Shown piece after piece: positions 54,036-62,103 of a stretch of DNA of 64,000 bases. The notes beneath the pieces were generated by a model that saw nothing but the letters and a program-made list of their open reading frames with translations, searched no databases and was not told the DNA's origin. Source of the DNA: Sphingomonas melonis (GTDB lineage: Bacteria > Pseudomonadota > Alphaproteobacteria > Sphingomonadales > Sphingomonadaceae); the NCBI RefSeq assembly GCF_013409985.1, contig NZ_JACCBY010000003.1:248001-312000 (forward strand). The letters are read 5' to 3'. Each line of letters opens with the position of its first letter. Positions within the stretch are counted from its first letter, which is position 1. The position numbers were made by a program, and so were the translations under genes.

Positions 54036-54163
54036 CCTCCCCCGCCAGGGGGAGGGGGACCGGCGCAGCCGGTGGAGGGGGACGGCGGGCGGCTTTCCGG
54101 GGAAACGCCCCCGCCACCGCGGCGTGATCGCCGCGATCACCCATCCCGCTGCGCGAGGGAGGA
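54036..54163. repeat. Paired-hairpin repeat between argD and argF (family B)
   Basis: The left end CCTCCCCCGCCAGGGGGAGG and right end GCGCGAGGGAGGA are inverted versions of family B termini. An inner CGGCGCAGCCG hairpin and a TTTCCGGGGAAACGCCC segment match the murB-ddl copy. The right terminus GAGGGAGGA is 5 nt from the argF ATG and supplies its Shine-Dalgarno. Confidence 0.7.
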
Positions 54164-54168
54164 CGAGA

Positions 54169-55086
54169 ATGCGCCATTTCCTGAACCTGTCCGATGCCGG
54201 CGCCGATGGCGTCGCCGCGATGCTCGCCGACGCGATCGACCGCAAGGCGGCGCGTGCCGGCTTGCCCAAGGGGCGCGTCGACGCGGACGCGCCGCTCGCC
54301 GGCCATGTGCTGGCGATGATCTTCGAGAAGAACTCGACCCGCACCCGCGTCAGCTTCGACATGGCGATCCGGCAGCTGGGCGGCAGCTCGATTGTCATGG
54401 ATGCCGGCGCGATGCAGCTCGGCCGCGGCGAGAGCATCGCCGACACCGCGCGCGTGCTGTCGGGCTATGTCGACGCGATCATGATCCGCACCGACGACCA
54501 TGCGAAGGTCGAGGACATGGCCCGCTACGCCAGCGTACCCGTCATCAACGGCCTCACCGACCAGTCGCATCCCTGCCAGATCATGGCCGACCTCCAGACG
54601 ATCCTTGAGGATGGCAAGGCGCTGCCCGGGCTCAAGCTGGCGTGGCTCGGCGACGGCAACAACGTGCTCGCCTCGCTGATCGAGGCCGGCGGGCTGATGC
54701 AGTTCGACGTCACCGCCGCCTGTCCGCAGGGGTTCATGCCCGACGATGCGGACGTCGCGCGCGGGCAGGGGCGCGCCCGCGTCGTCGCCTCGCCCCGCGA
54801 AGCCGTAGAGGGTGCCGACGTGATCGTCACCGATACCTGGATCTCGATGGGCCAGGCGCATGCGGAAACCAAGCTCGCCGCGATGATGCCCTATCAGGTC
54901 GACGAGGCGCTGATGGCGCACGCCAAGCCCGATGCGCGCTTCCTCCACTGCCTGCCCGCGCATCGCGGCGAGGAGGTGGTCGACGCCGTCATCGACGGCC
55001 CGCAGTCGCTGATCTGGCAGGAGGCGGAAAACCGCCTCCACGCGCAGAAAGCGGTGCTCCGCTGGGTCTTCGGACAGATCGGCTGA
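54169..55086 (+). CDS. argF: Ornithine carbamoyltransferase
   Basis: 305-residue enzyme forming citrulline from ornithine and carbamoyl phosphate. It shows the carbamoyl-phosphate loop [36 protein letters not shown], the HPCQ motif in [35 protein letters not shown] and the [13 protein letters not shown] ornithine loop. An in-frame ATG 15 codons upstream lies in the repeat; the ATG at 54169 is at the family start. It forms the conserved argD-argF-hslO run. Confidence 0.95.
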   Translation: MRHFLNLSDAGADGVAAMLADAIDRKAARAGLPKGRVDADAPLAGHVLAMIFEKNSTRTRVSFDMAIRQLGGSSIVMDAGAMQLGRGESIADTARVLSGYVDAIMIRTDDHAKVEDMARYASVPVINGLTDQSHPCQIMADLQTILEDGKALPGLKLAWLGDGNNVLASLIEAGGLMQFDVTAACPQGFMPDDADVARGQGRARVVASPREAVEGADVIVTDTWISMGQAHAETKLAAMMPYQVDEALMAHAKPDARFLHCLPAHRGEEVVDAVIDGPQSLIWQEAENRLHAQKAVLRWVFGQIG

Positions 55087-55258
55087 ACCAAGCGGGGAGC
55101 GCGGGTAAACGGCTATTTCCCGCTGCTCCGTCGCCGACTTTCCGGTGCTCCGTCGGCGGCGCTAGGCCGGATCGATCACCCCAATTCCGTCCCTGCCGGG
55201 GGAGGGCGATCGCCTATGGCCGCGGTGGTGAGGTTCGATCGCCATCCTCCTCATATCC

Positions 55259-55362
55259 GTCACCCCGGACCTGTTCCGGGGCCACCGGGCCGCAAGGGAA
55301 CGGCATCCCATCAAGCCTTTCTCCTCGCCGCAGAGTGGACCCCGGAACAAGTCCGGGGTGAC
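55259..55362. repeat. Palindromic repeat after argF (family A, inverted)
   Basis: Arms at 55259-55285 and 55335-55362 are inverted, matching the copies at 24.7 and 41.8 kb. The centre carries CCTCGCCGCAGAG, the reverse complement of the centre motif of the other two, so this copy is inserted in the opposite direction. It is followed by short GGGGTGAC tandem repeats. Confidence 0.8.
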
Positions 55363-55406
55363 GGGGTGACGGGGTGGGATTAGACGGGATCGACACTCCC
55401 CCAATT

Positions 55407-55459
55407 CCTCCCCCGCAAGGGGGAGGTGGCGCGCCCGAAGGGCGTGACGGAGGGGGAGG
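55407..55459. repeat. Half-length family B repeat
   Basis: CCTCCCCCGCAAGGGGGAGG, then a GGCGCGCCCGAAGGGCGTGAC stretch, and GGAGGGGGAGG at the right end. It is nearly identical to the reverse complement of the right half of the murB-ddl element, so it is either a truncated or a single-unit copy. Confidence 0.65.
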
Positions 55460-55659
55460 TAAGCGATGCCTTCGTTGGCGTGTTCTTTCCCTCCGTCATG
55501 CCACAGCACCCGGTTACACCTGCTCCCGGCATATGCTGGACTGCCGGTCGGCGCTCCCCGGCGGGCCAGGAGTTTTCTCCAGAACTCGAATCCCAATCCC
55601 GCCGCAAGCTGCGGAGCCGGAAGGTTGACCACCATCGTTCCGCATCCCATTTCCCCCCG
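55460..55659. other. Intergenic tail before hslO, nothing recognised
   Basis: The last 200 bases of the 573-base argF-hslO gap hold no gene I can support. Open frames on both strands here are short and compositionally repeat-like. No promoter, terminator or RNA gene could be assigned. Confidence 0.4.
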
Positions 55660-56565
55660 ATGCAACAATCCCCTGATATCGATCGCGCGCTCGGGTTCGC
55701 GATCCCCTCCCGTTCGGCACGCGGGCGTGTCGTGCGGCTTGGGCCGACGCTCGACGCGGTGCTCGCCGCCCACGCTTATCCGCCGGCCATCGAGGCGTTG
55801 CTCGCCGAGGCGCTGACCTTGGCCGCGCTGATCGGTTCGACGCTCAAGGACCCGACGGCGCAGCTCACCATGCAGACGCGCACCGAAAACGGCGTCGTCC
55901 AGCTGCTCGTCTGCGATTATCGCGGCGGCGAGGTGCGCGGCTATATCGATTACGACGCCGATAAACTCGCCACGACGCCCGAGCAGCCGACGTTGTTCGC
56001 GCTGTTCGGCCAGGGCTATCTCGCGATCACCTTCGACCTCGCCGCGACCGGCGAACGCTATCAGGGTATCGTCCCGCTCGACGGCGAGACGCTGGCCGAG
56101 GCGGCGCAGAGCTATTTCGTCCAGTCGGAGCAGATCCCCAGCCTCGTCCGCGTCGGCATCGCCCGTGACGGGGATCGCACGATCGCCGGCGGCCTGTTCC
56201 TCCAGCATCTGCCCGAGGGGGAGGTCGGCCGCGAGCGGCTGCACACCCGGCTCGACCATCCCGAATGGGAGCATGTCGAGGCGCTCGGCCAGACGATGGG
56301 CGCCGACGAACTCGCCGACCCGGCGCTCTCGCTTGAGACGCTGGTCTGGCGGCTGTTCAACGAGGAACCCGACGTGCGCGTGCTCGCCTCGACGCCATTG
56401 GTGCGCGGCTGTCGCTGCACCGGCGATTATATCGCCAGCGTCCTCGCCAAATTCTCGCTGGAGGAGCGGCGTGAGATGGCGGACGACGACGGCTTCATCC
56501 AGGTCGATTGCGCCTTCTGCGCGACGAAATTCCCGGTCGCCGCCGAGGCCGATCCGGTCGCCTGA
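55660..56565 (+). CDS. hslO: Redox-regulated chaperone Hsp33
   Basis: 301-residue holdase chaperone activated by oxidation. The N-terminal substrate domain runs from about 10 to 230 (RGRVVRLGPTLDAVLAAHAY; TENGVVQLLVCDYRGGEVRG). The C-terminal zinc switch is CxC in VRGCRCTGDY and CxxC in VDCAFCATKF, all four cysteines present. The ATG at 55660 matches the family start but has no Shine-Dalgarno. The frame is open further upstream through the repeat without family similarity. Position after argF is conserved in alphaproteobacteria. Confidence 0.93.
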   Translation: MQQSPDIDRALGFAIPSRSARGRVVRLGPTLDAVLAAHAYPPAIEALLAEALTLAALIGSTLKDPTAQLTMQTRTENGVVQLLVCDYRGGEVRGYIDYDADKLATTPEQPTLFALFGQGYLAITFDLAATGERYQGIVPLDGETLAEAAQSYFVQSEQIPSLVRVGIARDGDRTIAGGLFLQHLPEGEVGRERLHTRLDHPEWEHVEALGQTMGADELADPALSLETLVWRLFNEEPDVRVLASTPLVRGCRCTGDYIASVLAKFSLEERREMADDDGFIQVDCAFCATKFPVAAEADPVA

Positions 56566-56629
56566 CCGCCCGGCGCAAGCTGCAGGGATCGCGCGCTTTA
56601 ATCTCCCTTTAAGGTCCGCGCGCTAGGGA

Positions 56630-56727
56630 AACGTGGTGCCTGTTCATGACCGGCACGCTTTTCTCCCAGAGAAGCGGACGCTTCTCTCTCCTTCAAAGGG
56701 CCGCCTTATCCGCGGCCCTTTTCTTTT
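56630..56727 (+). ncRNA. Candidate small RNA or leader with three hairpins and terminator
   Basis: Three hairpins follow one another in the hslO-queC gap: GTGCC/GGCAC (56636-56656), AGAGAAGC/GCTTCTCT (56668-56687) and a perfect 10-bp AAAGGGCCGC/GCGGCCCTTT (56695-56721) followed by TTCTTTT. A pyrimidine-rich CTCTCCTTC segment is left unpaired between the last two. It ends 30 nt before queC. It is either a free sRNA or a terminating leader of queC; I found no match to a preQ1 riboswitch. Confidence 0.4.
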
Positions 56728-56757
56728 GGGCCACTTTGGCCTAGCGCCGCGGGGATC

Positions 56758-57453
56758 ATGACCATGCAAACCGAGGCCCCCCTGGCCGTCGTGCTCGTCT
56801 CCGGCGGGCTCGATTCGATGATCTCCGCCGCCAGCGCGCGCGAGGCCGGCTATCGCCTGCTCGCCCTGTCGATCGACTATAACCAGCGCCACCGCGTCGA
56901 ACTGGCCGCGGCGCGGCGCGTCGCGACGACGCTCGGCGCCGAACGGCATATCGTGCTGCCGCTCGATCTGTCGGCATTCGGCGGCTCGGCGCTCACCGCC
57001 GATATCGACGTGCCCAAGGACGGCGTCGGCGAGGGGATTCCGGTCACCTACGTGCCGGCGCGCAACACCATCTTCCTCAGCCTCGCGCTGGGTTGGGCCG
57101 AAGCGGCGGGCGCGCGCGATCTGTTCATCGGCGTCAATGCGCTCGATTATTCCGGCTATCCCGATTGCCGCCCGGAGTTCATCCAGGCGTTCGAGGGGCT
57201 GGCGGAGATCGCCACCAAGGCGGGGGTCGAGGGCGAGCCGTTCAAGATCCACGCGCCGCTCCAGCATATGACCAAGGCCGATATCGTCCGCGAGGGAAGG
57301 CGGCTCGGCGTCGACATGGGGCTCAGCTGGTCGTGCTACGATCCGGCGCCGGGCGGGGTCCACTGCGGCACCTGCGACAGCTGCCGGCTGCGCTCCAAGG
57401 GATTCGAGGACGCGGGTATTCCCGATCCGACGGTCTACGCCGTCCGGCCCTGA
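56758..57453 (+). CDS. queC: 7-cyano-7-deazaguanine synthase
   Basis: 231-residue ATP-dependent enzyme making preQ0 from carboxydeazaguanine in queuosine synthesis. The PP-loop is [20 protein letters not shown], and the family shows [57 protein letters not shown] and a zinc site with [20 protein letters not shown] (four cysteines). A second ATG two codons downstream is possible. queE follows 4 nt later, so the pair is an operon. The terminator-like hairpin just upstream could control it. Confidence 0.94.
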   Translation: MTMQTEAPLAVVLVSGGLDSMISAASAREAGYRLLALSIDYNQRHRVELAAARRVATTLGAERHIVLPLDLSAFGGSALTADIDVPKDGVGEGIPVTYVPARNTIFLSLALGWAEAAGARDLFIGVNALDYSGYPDCRPEFIQAFEGLAEIATKAGVEGEPFKIHAPLQHMTKADIVREGRRLGVDMGLSWSCYDPAPGGVHCGTCDSCRLRSKGFEDAGIPDPTVYAVRP

Positions 57454-57457
57454 GCGG

Positions 57458-58090
57458 ATGAGCTACGCGGTCAAGGAGATGTTCCTCACCCTGCAGGGCG
57501 AGGGCGTGAACGCCGGCCGGCGTGCGGTGTTCGTGCGCTTTGCCGGTTGCAACCTGTGGAGCGGGCGCGAGCAGGATCGCGCCACCGCCGTCTGCCGGTT
57601 CTGCGATACCGATTTCGTCGGCGTCGACGGGCTGGGTGGCGGCAAGTTCGCCGATGCCGCGGCGCTGGTCGCGGCCGTCGAGGCGTTCTGGGGCGCGGGG
57701 CAGGGGGAGCGGTTCGTCGTCCTCACCGGCGGCGAGCCGATGTTGCAGATCGACGATGCGCTGGTCGACGCGCTGCACGGCGTCGGCTTCCGCATCGCGA
57801 TCGAGACCAACGGCACGCTGCCGGTGCATCCGGGGATCGACTGGGTCTGCGTCAGCCCCAAGGCCGGCAGCGTCGTCGTGCAGCGGTCGGGCGACGAGTT
57901 GAAACTGGTTTGGCCCCAGGCCGGCACCGACATTGCCGAGATCGAACGTTGGGATTTCGCCAACCGCCTGTTGCAGCCGATGGACGACGCGCGCGGCACC
58001 GTCAATATCGAAGCGGCGATCGCGGTGGTGATGGAGCGGCCGCAATGGCGGCTGTCGCTACAGACGCACAAGCTGCTCGGGCTGCGCTGA
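57458..58090 (+). CDS. queE: 7-carboxy-7-deazaguanine synthase
   Basis: 210-residue radical-SAM enzyme that contracts the ring of 6-carboxytetrahydropterin. It has EMFLTLQGEGVNAGRRAVFV and RFAGCNLWSG. The cluster motif is C-x14-C-x2-C (CNLW ... VCRFCDTDF) in place of the usual CxxxCxxC, the form known for proteobacterial QueE. FVVLTGGEPMLQIDDALVDA and RIAIETNGTLPV follow. It is adjacent to queC; the remaining queuosine genes are not in the window. Confidence 0.93.
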   Translation: MSYAVKEMFLTLQGEGVNAGRRAVFVRFAGCNLWSGREQDRATAVCRFCDTDFVGVDGLGGGKFADAAALVAAVEAFWGAGQGERFVVLTGGEPMLQIDDALVDALHGVGFRIAIETNGTLPVHPGIDWVCVSPKAGSVVVQRSGDELKLVWPQAGTDIAEIERWDFANRLLQPMDDARGTVNIEAAIAVVMERPQWRLSLQTHKLLGLR

Positions 58091-58213
58091 CGCCCCGCGG
58101 AGGGCGGGGCGATTGTATGTAAGCGTGTTCATGGGTTTGTCGTCTGCCAGGCCCACCCCGTCCCCCGGACGTGATCGAGACCGCTGCGAAGCCCCCATCT
58201 CCGGCGAAGCATC

Positions 58214-58308
58214 CCAGTGCTCCTGCGAAAGCAGGAGCCTAGGGCCAAGCAAAACAACGTCGTACGGCGCTCGGGACTCCAGTGCTCCTGCTTTCGCAGG
58301 AGCACTGG
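58214..58308. repeat. Paired-hairpin repeat after queE (family D)
   Basis: Hairpin 1 is GCTCCTGC-GAAA-GCAGGAGC (58219-58238). Hairpin 2 is the longer CCAGTGCTCCTGC-TTTC-GCAGGAGCACTGG (58279-58308), perfect over 13 bp. The two units share sequence and are separated by about 40 unrelated bases. The remainder of the 329-base gap (58091-58419) shows no gene. Confidence 0.7.
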
Positions 58309-58419
58309 GGCAGGTTCGCAGATGTCTCGAACACGTCCAATGTAACGGGGTGAGCGCGGTAGGCGACCGCCCCATGCAGGCCGCCATAGGCGATCAGCCC
58401 TCCCGCCCGCGGGCCGGCG

Positions 58420-59181
58420 TTACCGCTGCGCAGTCTCCGTGGCCGTCACCGTCGGCGCCACCGCAGCGGTGGCTGCGGCGGGCACCGACGCGGTCCCGGT
58501 CGGGCGCGCCGGCGGCCAGGTGAAGGCGCCGCACTTCTTGGTGACCCATTCGCCCTTCTTGTTCCAGCAGATCGCATCGAGGCGCGGCTGCGACGCATAG
58601 TCGCGACCCAGATAACGCTGGAAATGCTGCTCGCCATAGGGCGTCAGGCTGTTGCGCAGCTCGCGGACGCGATCCATCGCAAAGGTGCCGAAGCCGCCCC
58701 GCGGCACGAAGGTCGCGTCGCGACCGATGCCGCTCGCCGTCTGGCAAAAGCCGAATTGCGCGGCGACGGTCGCATAGCCGGAATAGGTCCGCGTACCGAA
58801 CTGGTCGAGCGCCGCCTGGCCGAGCTTGGGCGCCTTGTTGACGCGCATGAAATATTTGGTGAGCGTGTCGAACGAGTTCTTCAACTCGGCCTCATGATCC
58901 TTCAGCACCGCGTTATAATTCGGGACGGTGAGCAGCGTCGGCTCGAACTGGCATTGCAGCGCCGCGACGTTGAGCGCCGCACGAACGCTCCACGCCATCG
59001 CGGCACGCAGTTCCGCCTCGGTCGCCCCGGGCAGCGGCTGGCCCAGGCCATCCTCATGCCCCTTCACCGCCTCGCCGCGGAAGTCATGCGAGCGCAGGAA
59101 GAACTGGGCTGAAGCAGGCGCGGCCGCCGTCAGGCAGATCGCCGCGCCGCCAAGCATCAGCGCGGTACGCAACACGGTCAT
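58420..59181 (-). CDS. Secreted protein of unknown function
   Basis: 253-residue protein with a Sec signal (MTVLRTALMLGGAAICLTAA, cleavage near ASAQ). The mature part has helical stretches (EAELRAAMAWSVRAALNVAA, YNAVLKDHEAELKNSFDTLT), the cysteines QCQFE, GFCQT, AICWN and KKCGA that could form two disulphides, and an Ala/Thr-rich low-complexity tail (about 225-253). No family is recognised with confidence. Start at 59181, with GACGAAGAG just upstream; upstream frame is not protein-like. Transcribed alone. Confidence 0.8.
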   Translation of the reverse strand: MTVLRTALMLGGAAICLTAAAPASAQFFLRSHDFRGEAVKGHEDGLGQPLPGATEAELRAAMAWSVRAALNVAALQCQFEPTLLTVPNYNAVLKDHEAELKNSFDTLTKYFMRVNKAPKLGQAALDQFGTRTYSGYATVAAQFGFCQTASGIGRDATFVPRGGFGTFAMDRVRELRNSLTPYGEQHFQRYLGRDYASQPRLDAICWNKKGEWVTKKCGAFTWPPARPTGTASVPAAATAAVAPTVTATETAQR

Positions 59182-59313
59182 CTCTTCGTCATCCTCACCG
59201 AACGGGCATTGTCGGGCGAATCTAGACGGTTTCGCGATCGGACCCAATCCCCGATCGACAAGCGCGAGAATAAAATCCGATGAAATGCGACGGGGCGTTG
59301 CACCCAAAGAAAA

Positions 59314-59344
59314 GGCCGCCCGGTTGCCCGAGCGGCCGTTTCAC
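59314..59344 (-). terminator. Terminator of the Met/Asn/Asp/Thr-rich lipoprotein gene
   Basis: GGCCGC (59314-59319) pairs with GCGGCC (59332-59337) with an inner CGG/CCG, and on the minus strand the stem is followed by TTTTCTTT. It begins about 30 nt past the stop of the lipoprotein gene. Confidence 0.7.
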
Positions 59345-59367
59345 TGTCGTAACAACCTGACGGTTGA

Positions 59368-59631
59368 TTACATGGCGTTGGTGGTCGCCGTGTCGTTCGA
59401 CATCATGGTGTCGTTCGACATCATCGTGTCGTTCGCCATCATGCCACCGTTCGACGCGCCGTCGACGGCGGTCATGTTGTCGCTCATGGTGCCCATGTCG
59501 TCGGTGGTGTTCATGTCGGTGACCATCGTGTTGTCGGTGGTCGTCTCGGTCTTCGGGCCACAGGCCGAAACCGCGAGAGCGGCGCCGGCGATCAGCGAGC
59601 CGGTCAGGACCTTGGAGATGAGTGCACGCAT
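59368..59631 (-). CDS. Small lipoprotein with Met/Asn/Asp/Thr repeats
   Basis: 87-residue lipoprotein. MRALISKVLTGSLIAGAALA leads to lipobox VSAC (Cys24). The mature chain is built almost only of M, N, D, T, S and G, with near-exact NDTMMS repeats (positions about 67-78) and a TNAM end. There are no charged residues other than Asp/Lys/Glu near the start. It looks disordered. Such Met/Asp-rich chains could bind metal (copper, calcium), but that is speculation. GGGAGCTTCC precedes the ATG, and a clear terminator follows. Transcribed alone. Confidence 0.8.
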   Translation of the reverse strand: MRALISKVLTGSLIAGAALAVSACGPKTETTTDNTMVTDMNTTDDMGTMSDNMTAVDGASNGGMMANDTMMSNDTMMSNDTATTNAM

Positions 59632-59746
59632 TGGAAGCTCCCTAGAATAGGATTTGGACGGCTTGCTGGCCCTTTAATACCCAAATCGCAGTGGACATTA
59701 ATCGCATAACGCCCAGCCCTCAAGCCTCGAATTCCGTCCGGCGCGT

Positions 59747-60397
59747 TTATGCCGGACAGGACAGAGAGTGGAGGAATGCCGGAGCGCTCAACGCAAGGGC
59801 GGCATCGAAAGTTGCCAGGCTGCTGTCACGCCCCAGTTCCGCCAGGCTGGTGACCGGAAACTCCGGGAGGCCGCACGGCACGATACCGCCGAAATGCGTC
59901 AGGTCGGGCGCGACGTTGACCGCCAGGCCGTGCAGCGTGATCCAGCGCCGCACCCGCACACCGATCGCGCCGATCTTGGCTTCCGGCCCGCCGTCGCGCG
60001 TCCAGATGCCGACCCGGCCCTCGGCGCGGAACGCATCGACACCCAGTTCGGCGAGTGCGGCGATCACCCAGGCTTCCACCCCGTGGACGAAGCAGCGCAC
60101 GTCGCGCCCGCGCCTGCCGAGGTCGAGCACCAGATAGACGATCCGCTGCCCCGGCCCGTGATAGGTGTATTTGCCGCCGCGCCCGGTCGCGACGACGGGG
60201 AAGCGCGGATCGATCAGGTCGCCGGGCGAGGCGCTGGTGCCGGCGGTATAGATCGGCGGGTGTTCGAGCAGCCAGATCAGCTCGCGCGCCTCGCCGGCGA
60301 GCACCGCCGCCGCGCGCGCTTCCATGGTGGCCAGCGCCTCGTCATAGGGGGTCAGGCCCGGCGATACGCGCCATTCGATGCCATCGATCTCGGTCAT
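59747..60397 (-). CDS. lipB: Octanoyl-ACP:protein N-octanoyltransferase
   Basis: 216-residue enzyme transferring octanoyl from ACP to lipoyl domains, the first step of lipoate synthesis. It shows [40 protein letters not shown], the conserved lysine in [20 protein letters not shown], and the active cysteine in [18 protein letters not shown]. Start at 60397 (MTEIDGIEW). It lies back-to-back with the membrane-protein pair downstream on the plus strand. lipA is not in the window. Confidence 0.94.
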   Translation of the reverse strand: MTEIDGIEWRVSPGLTPYDEALATMEARAAAVLAGEARELIWLLEHPPIYTAGTSASPGDLIDPRFPVVATGRGGKYTYHGPGQRIVYLVLDLGRRGRDVRCFVHGVEAWVIAALAELGVDAFRAEGRVGIWTRDGGPEAKIGAIGVRVRRWITLHGLAVNVAPDLTHFGGIVPCGLPEFPVTSLAELGRDSSLATFDAALALSAPAFLHSLSCPA

Positions 60398-60499
60398 GGC
60401 AGCGCATGTGTGCCAGACGCCCGGCGCTTGCAAGTTGGCGAGTGGCCAAGCCGCGGCGCTTGGGCTAACCGATCGCAAACGCGGGCGAAGGGGTGCCGG

Positions 60500-61348
60500 A
60501 TGGTCAAGATGGGCAATGTGTGGGACCGCAGCGCCGAGGTGCTGAACGGCCGCGGCGGGATGCTCGCCGGGATCGCGGCGCTCAGCCTGTACGTGCCGCA
60601 ACTGGTCAACGCCGCCTGGACCACATTCGCGCCGCCGTCGTCAATGACGACCGCGATGATCGGGCTTGTGATCGTCGTCTCGGCGGCGGTTGTCGCAATC
60701 TGGGGCCAGCTCGCGCTGATCGCGGCGTCGCTCGATCCGGCGACCGACCGGCGCGCCGCGATCGCGCAGGCGAATAGCCGTCTTGCTGCCGCGTTGCTGG
60801 TCGCGGTCGTGCTCACGATCGTCATCACCATCGCCTTCCTGCCCTCGATCGTGCTGCTGATCCGCGCCGGCTTCGATTATCAGGCGCTGGCCGCTGGCAC
60901 GCCGATGGCGCCGACGAACCCCGGTGCCGCCGGTCTCGCCGGTCTCTACGCCTTCATGCTCGGGCTGGTGCTGCTGTTCGTCGGTGCGCGGATGCTGCCG
61001 CTCTATGCGGTCGTCCTGCACGAGCGGCTGGGCGTCGCCGCGATCGCGCGCTGCTGGCGGCTGACGCGGCGCCATACGTGGCGGCTGGTCGGTGCGGTGC
61101 TGTTGTTCGTCGTCGTGCTGATGATCGCCACGTGGGCGGCGCAGATGGTGAGCGGGCTGATCTTCCGTCTCGCGCTCGGCGCGGACGCGCAGAAGACGGT
61201 CGCCTTTCTTGCCGCCGCGGTCGGGCAGGCGGTGTCGACCGCGCTGACGCTGGTGGCGATCGTCTTCTCGGCGCAGCTCTATGTCGCGCTGCTCGCGCGC
61301 GAGCGGCTGCTCCGCGAGAAGGCGACGCGCGGCGAGGTTCAGGCGTGA
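60500..61348 (+). CDS. Polytopic membrane protein, unknown (first of tandem pair)
   Basis: 282-residue membrane protein with about six hydrophobic segments (around 23-42, 53-73, 95-120, 145-166, 198-220, 235-262). The stretch [20 protein letters not shown] before the fifth helix is the motif shared with the next gene's SWRMTRRGQLGLLGAI, and with bacterial GPDPase-like membrane domains. No catalytic motif is evident. GAAGGGG precedes the ATG by about 6 nt; a second ATG is 3 codons later. The stop overlaps the next GTG (GTGA). Confidence 0.8.
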   Translation: MVKMGNVWDRSAEVLNGRGGMLAGIAALSLYVPQLVNAAWTTFAPPSSMTTAMIGLVIVVSAAVVAIWGQLALIAASLDPATDRRAAIAQANSRLAAALLVAVVLTIVITIAFLPSIVLLIRAGFDYQALAAGTPMAPTNPGAAGLAGLYAFMLGLVLLFVGARMLPLYAVVLHERLGVAAIARCWRLTRRHTWRLVGAVLLFVVVLMIATWAAQMVSGLIFRLALGADAQKTVAFLAAAVGQAVSTALTLVAIVFSAQLYVALLARERLLREKATRGEVQA

Positions 61349-62097
61349 GGCTGACGCTTGCCGCCTTGTTGAGCGACGCCTGGGCGATGTTCCGGCGCGA
61401 TGCGGATCTGCTGCTGCGCATCGCCAGCCTGTTCTTCTTCCTGCCAACCTATGCGCTGCTGCTGCTTACCGCGCCGCTGCCGATGCCGGACGAGCAGATC
61501 GCCGACACGCAGGCGCGCGCGCAGGCATGGATGACCGCGCTCGACGGCTGGGTCGGCACCTACGGGCTCGGCTCGGTCGGCGCCTATGCCATCACCTATC
61601 TCGGGCTGGCGGTGATCTTCTGCCTGTACCTCGATCCGGAACGGCCAGCATTGGGCGCGGGGATCCAGCGCGCCGCGCGTCGCTTTCCGCGCTTCATCCT
61701 GGCGATGATCGTCGTGTCCATCCCGGCGGGCGCGGGCATGTACGTGCTGCTGCTCCCCGGATTGTGGCTGATGAGCCGCCTGATGCTGGCCGGGCCGATC
61801 CTGTTCGCCGAGCCGCAACGGGGTGCGATGCAGGCCGTGGGCGCGTCTTGGCGGATGACGCGGCGCGGCCAATTGGGGCTGCTCGGCGCGATCGTGACCA
61901 TCTACCTCGCCGCGATCCTCGCCGGACAGCCGTTCATGCTGCTGTCGCGCTATCTTGGCGGCGAGGGCGGCGGCAATCCGGTCGGCGTCGCGATCGTCGA
62001 GGCGTTCGCCGCCGGCGTCGCGATGCTGACGCAGCTGGCGGGCGGGCTGGTGGCGATCTCGGCCTATCGCCGCCTGTCGGCGATGCCGGCGAAATAG
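61345..62097 (+). CDS. Polytopic membrane protein, unknown (second of tandem pair)
   Basis: 250-residue membrane protein starting with a GTG that overlaps the previous stop. Hydrophobic helices lie at about 24-44, 72-95, 115-150, 170-195 and 210-240. It is a shorter paralogue of the preceding protein (same ASWRMTRRGQLGLLGAI-type motif before a helix, same overall order), so the pair arose by duplication. Their coupling suggests a heteromeric complex. Function unknown. Confidence 0.8.
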   Translation: MRLTLAALLSDAWAMFRRDADLLLRIASLFFFLPTYALLLLTAPLPMPDEQIADTQARAQAWMTALDGWVGTYGLGSVGAYAITYLGLAVIFCLYLDPERPALGAGIQRAARRFPRFILAMIVVSIPAGAGMYVLLLPGLWLMSRLMLAGPILFAEPQRGAMQAVGASWRMTRRGQLGLLGAIVTIYLAAILAGQPFMLLSRYLGGEGGGNPVGVAIVEAFAAGVAMLTQLAGGLVAISAYRRLSAMPAK

Positions 62098-62103
62098 TCG
62101 AAC

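Noticed and set aside
55426-55659. N-terminal extension of hslO through the repeat
   Set aside because: The added 78 codons have no similarity to Hsp33 and translate a family B repeat.
56581-56757. preQ1 riboswitch upstream of queC
   Set aside because: The hairpins do not show the short H-type pseudoknot with an A-rich tail of preQ1-I or the preQ1-II layout; kept only as an unassigned RNA candidate.
24677-58308. CRISPR array from the short palindromic repeats
   Set aside because: The repeats are dispersed singly between genes, not arranged as regular repeat-spacer units, and no cas gene is present.
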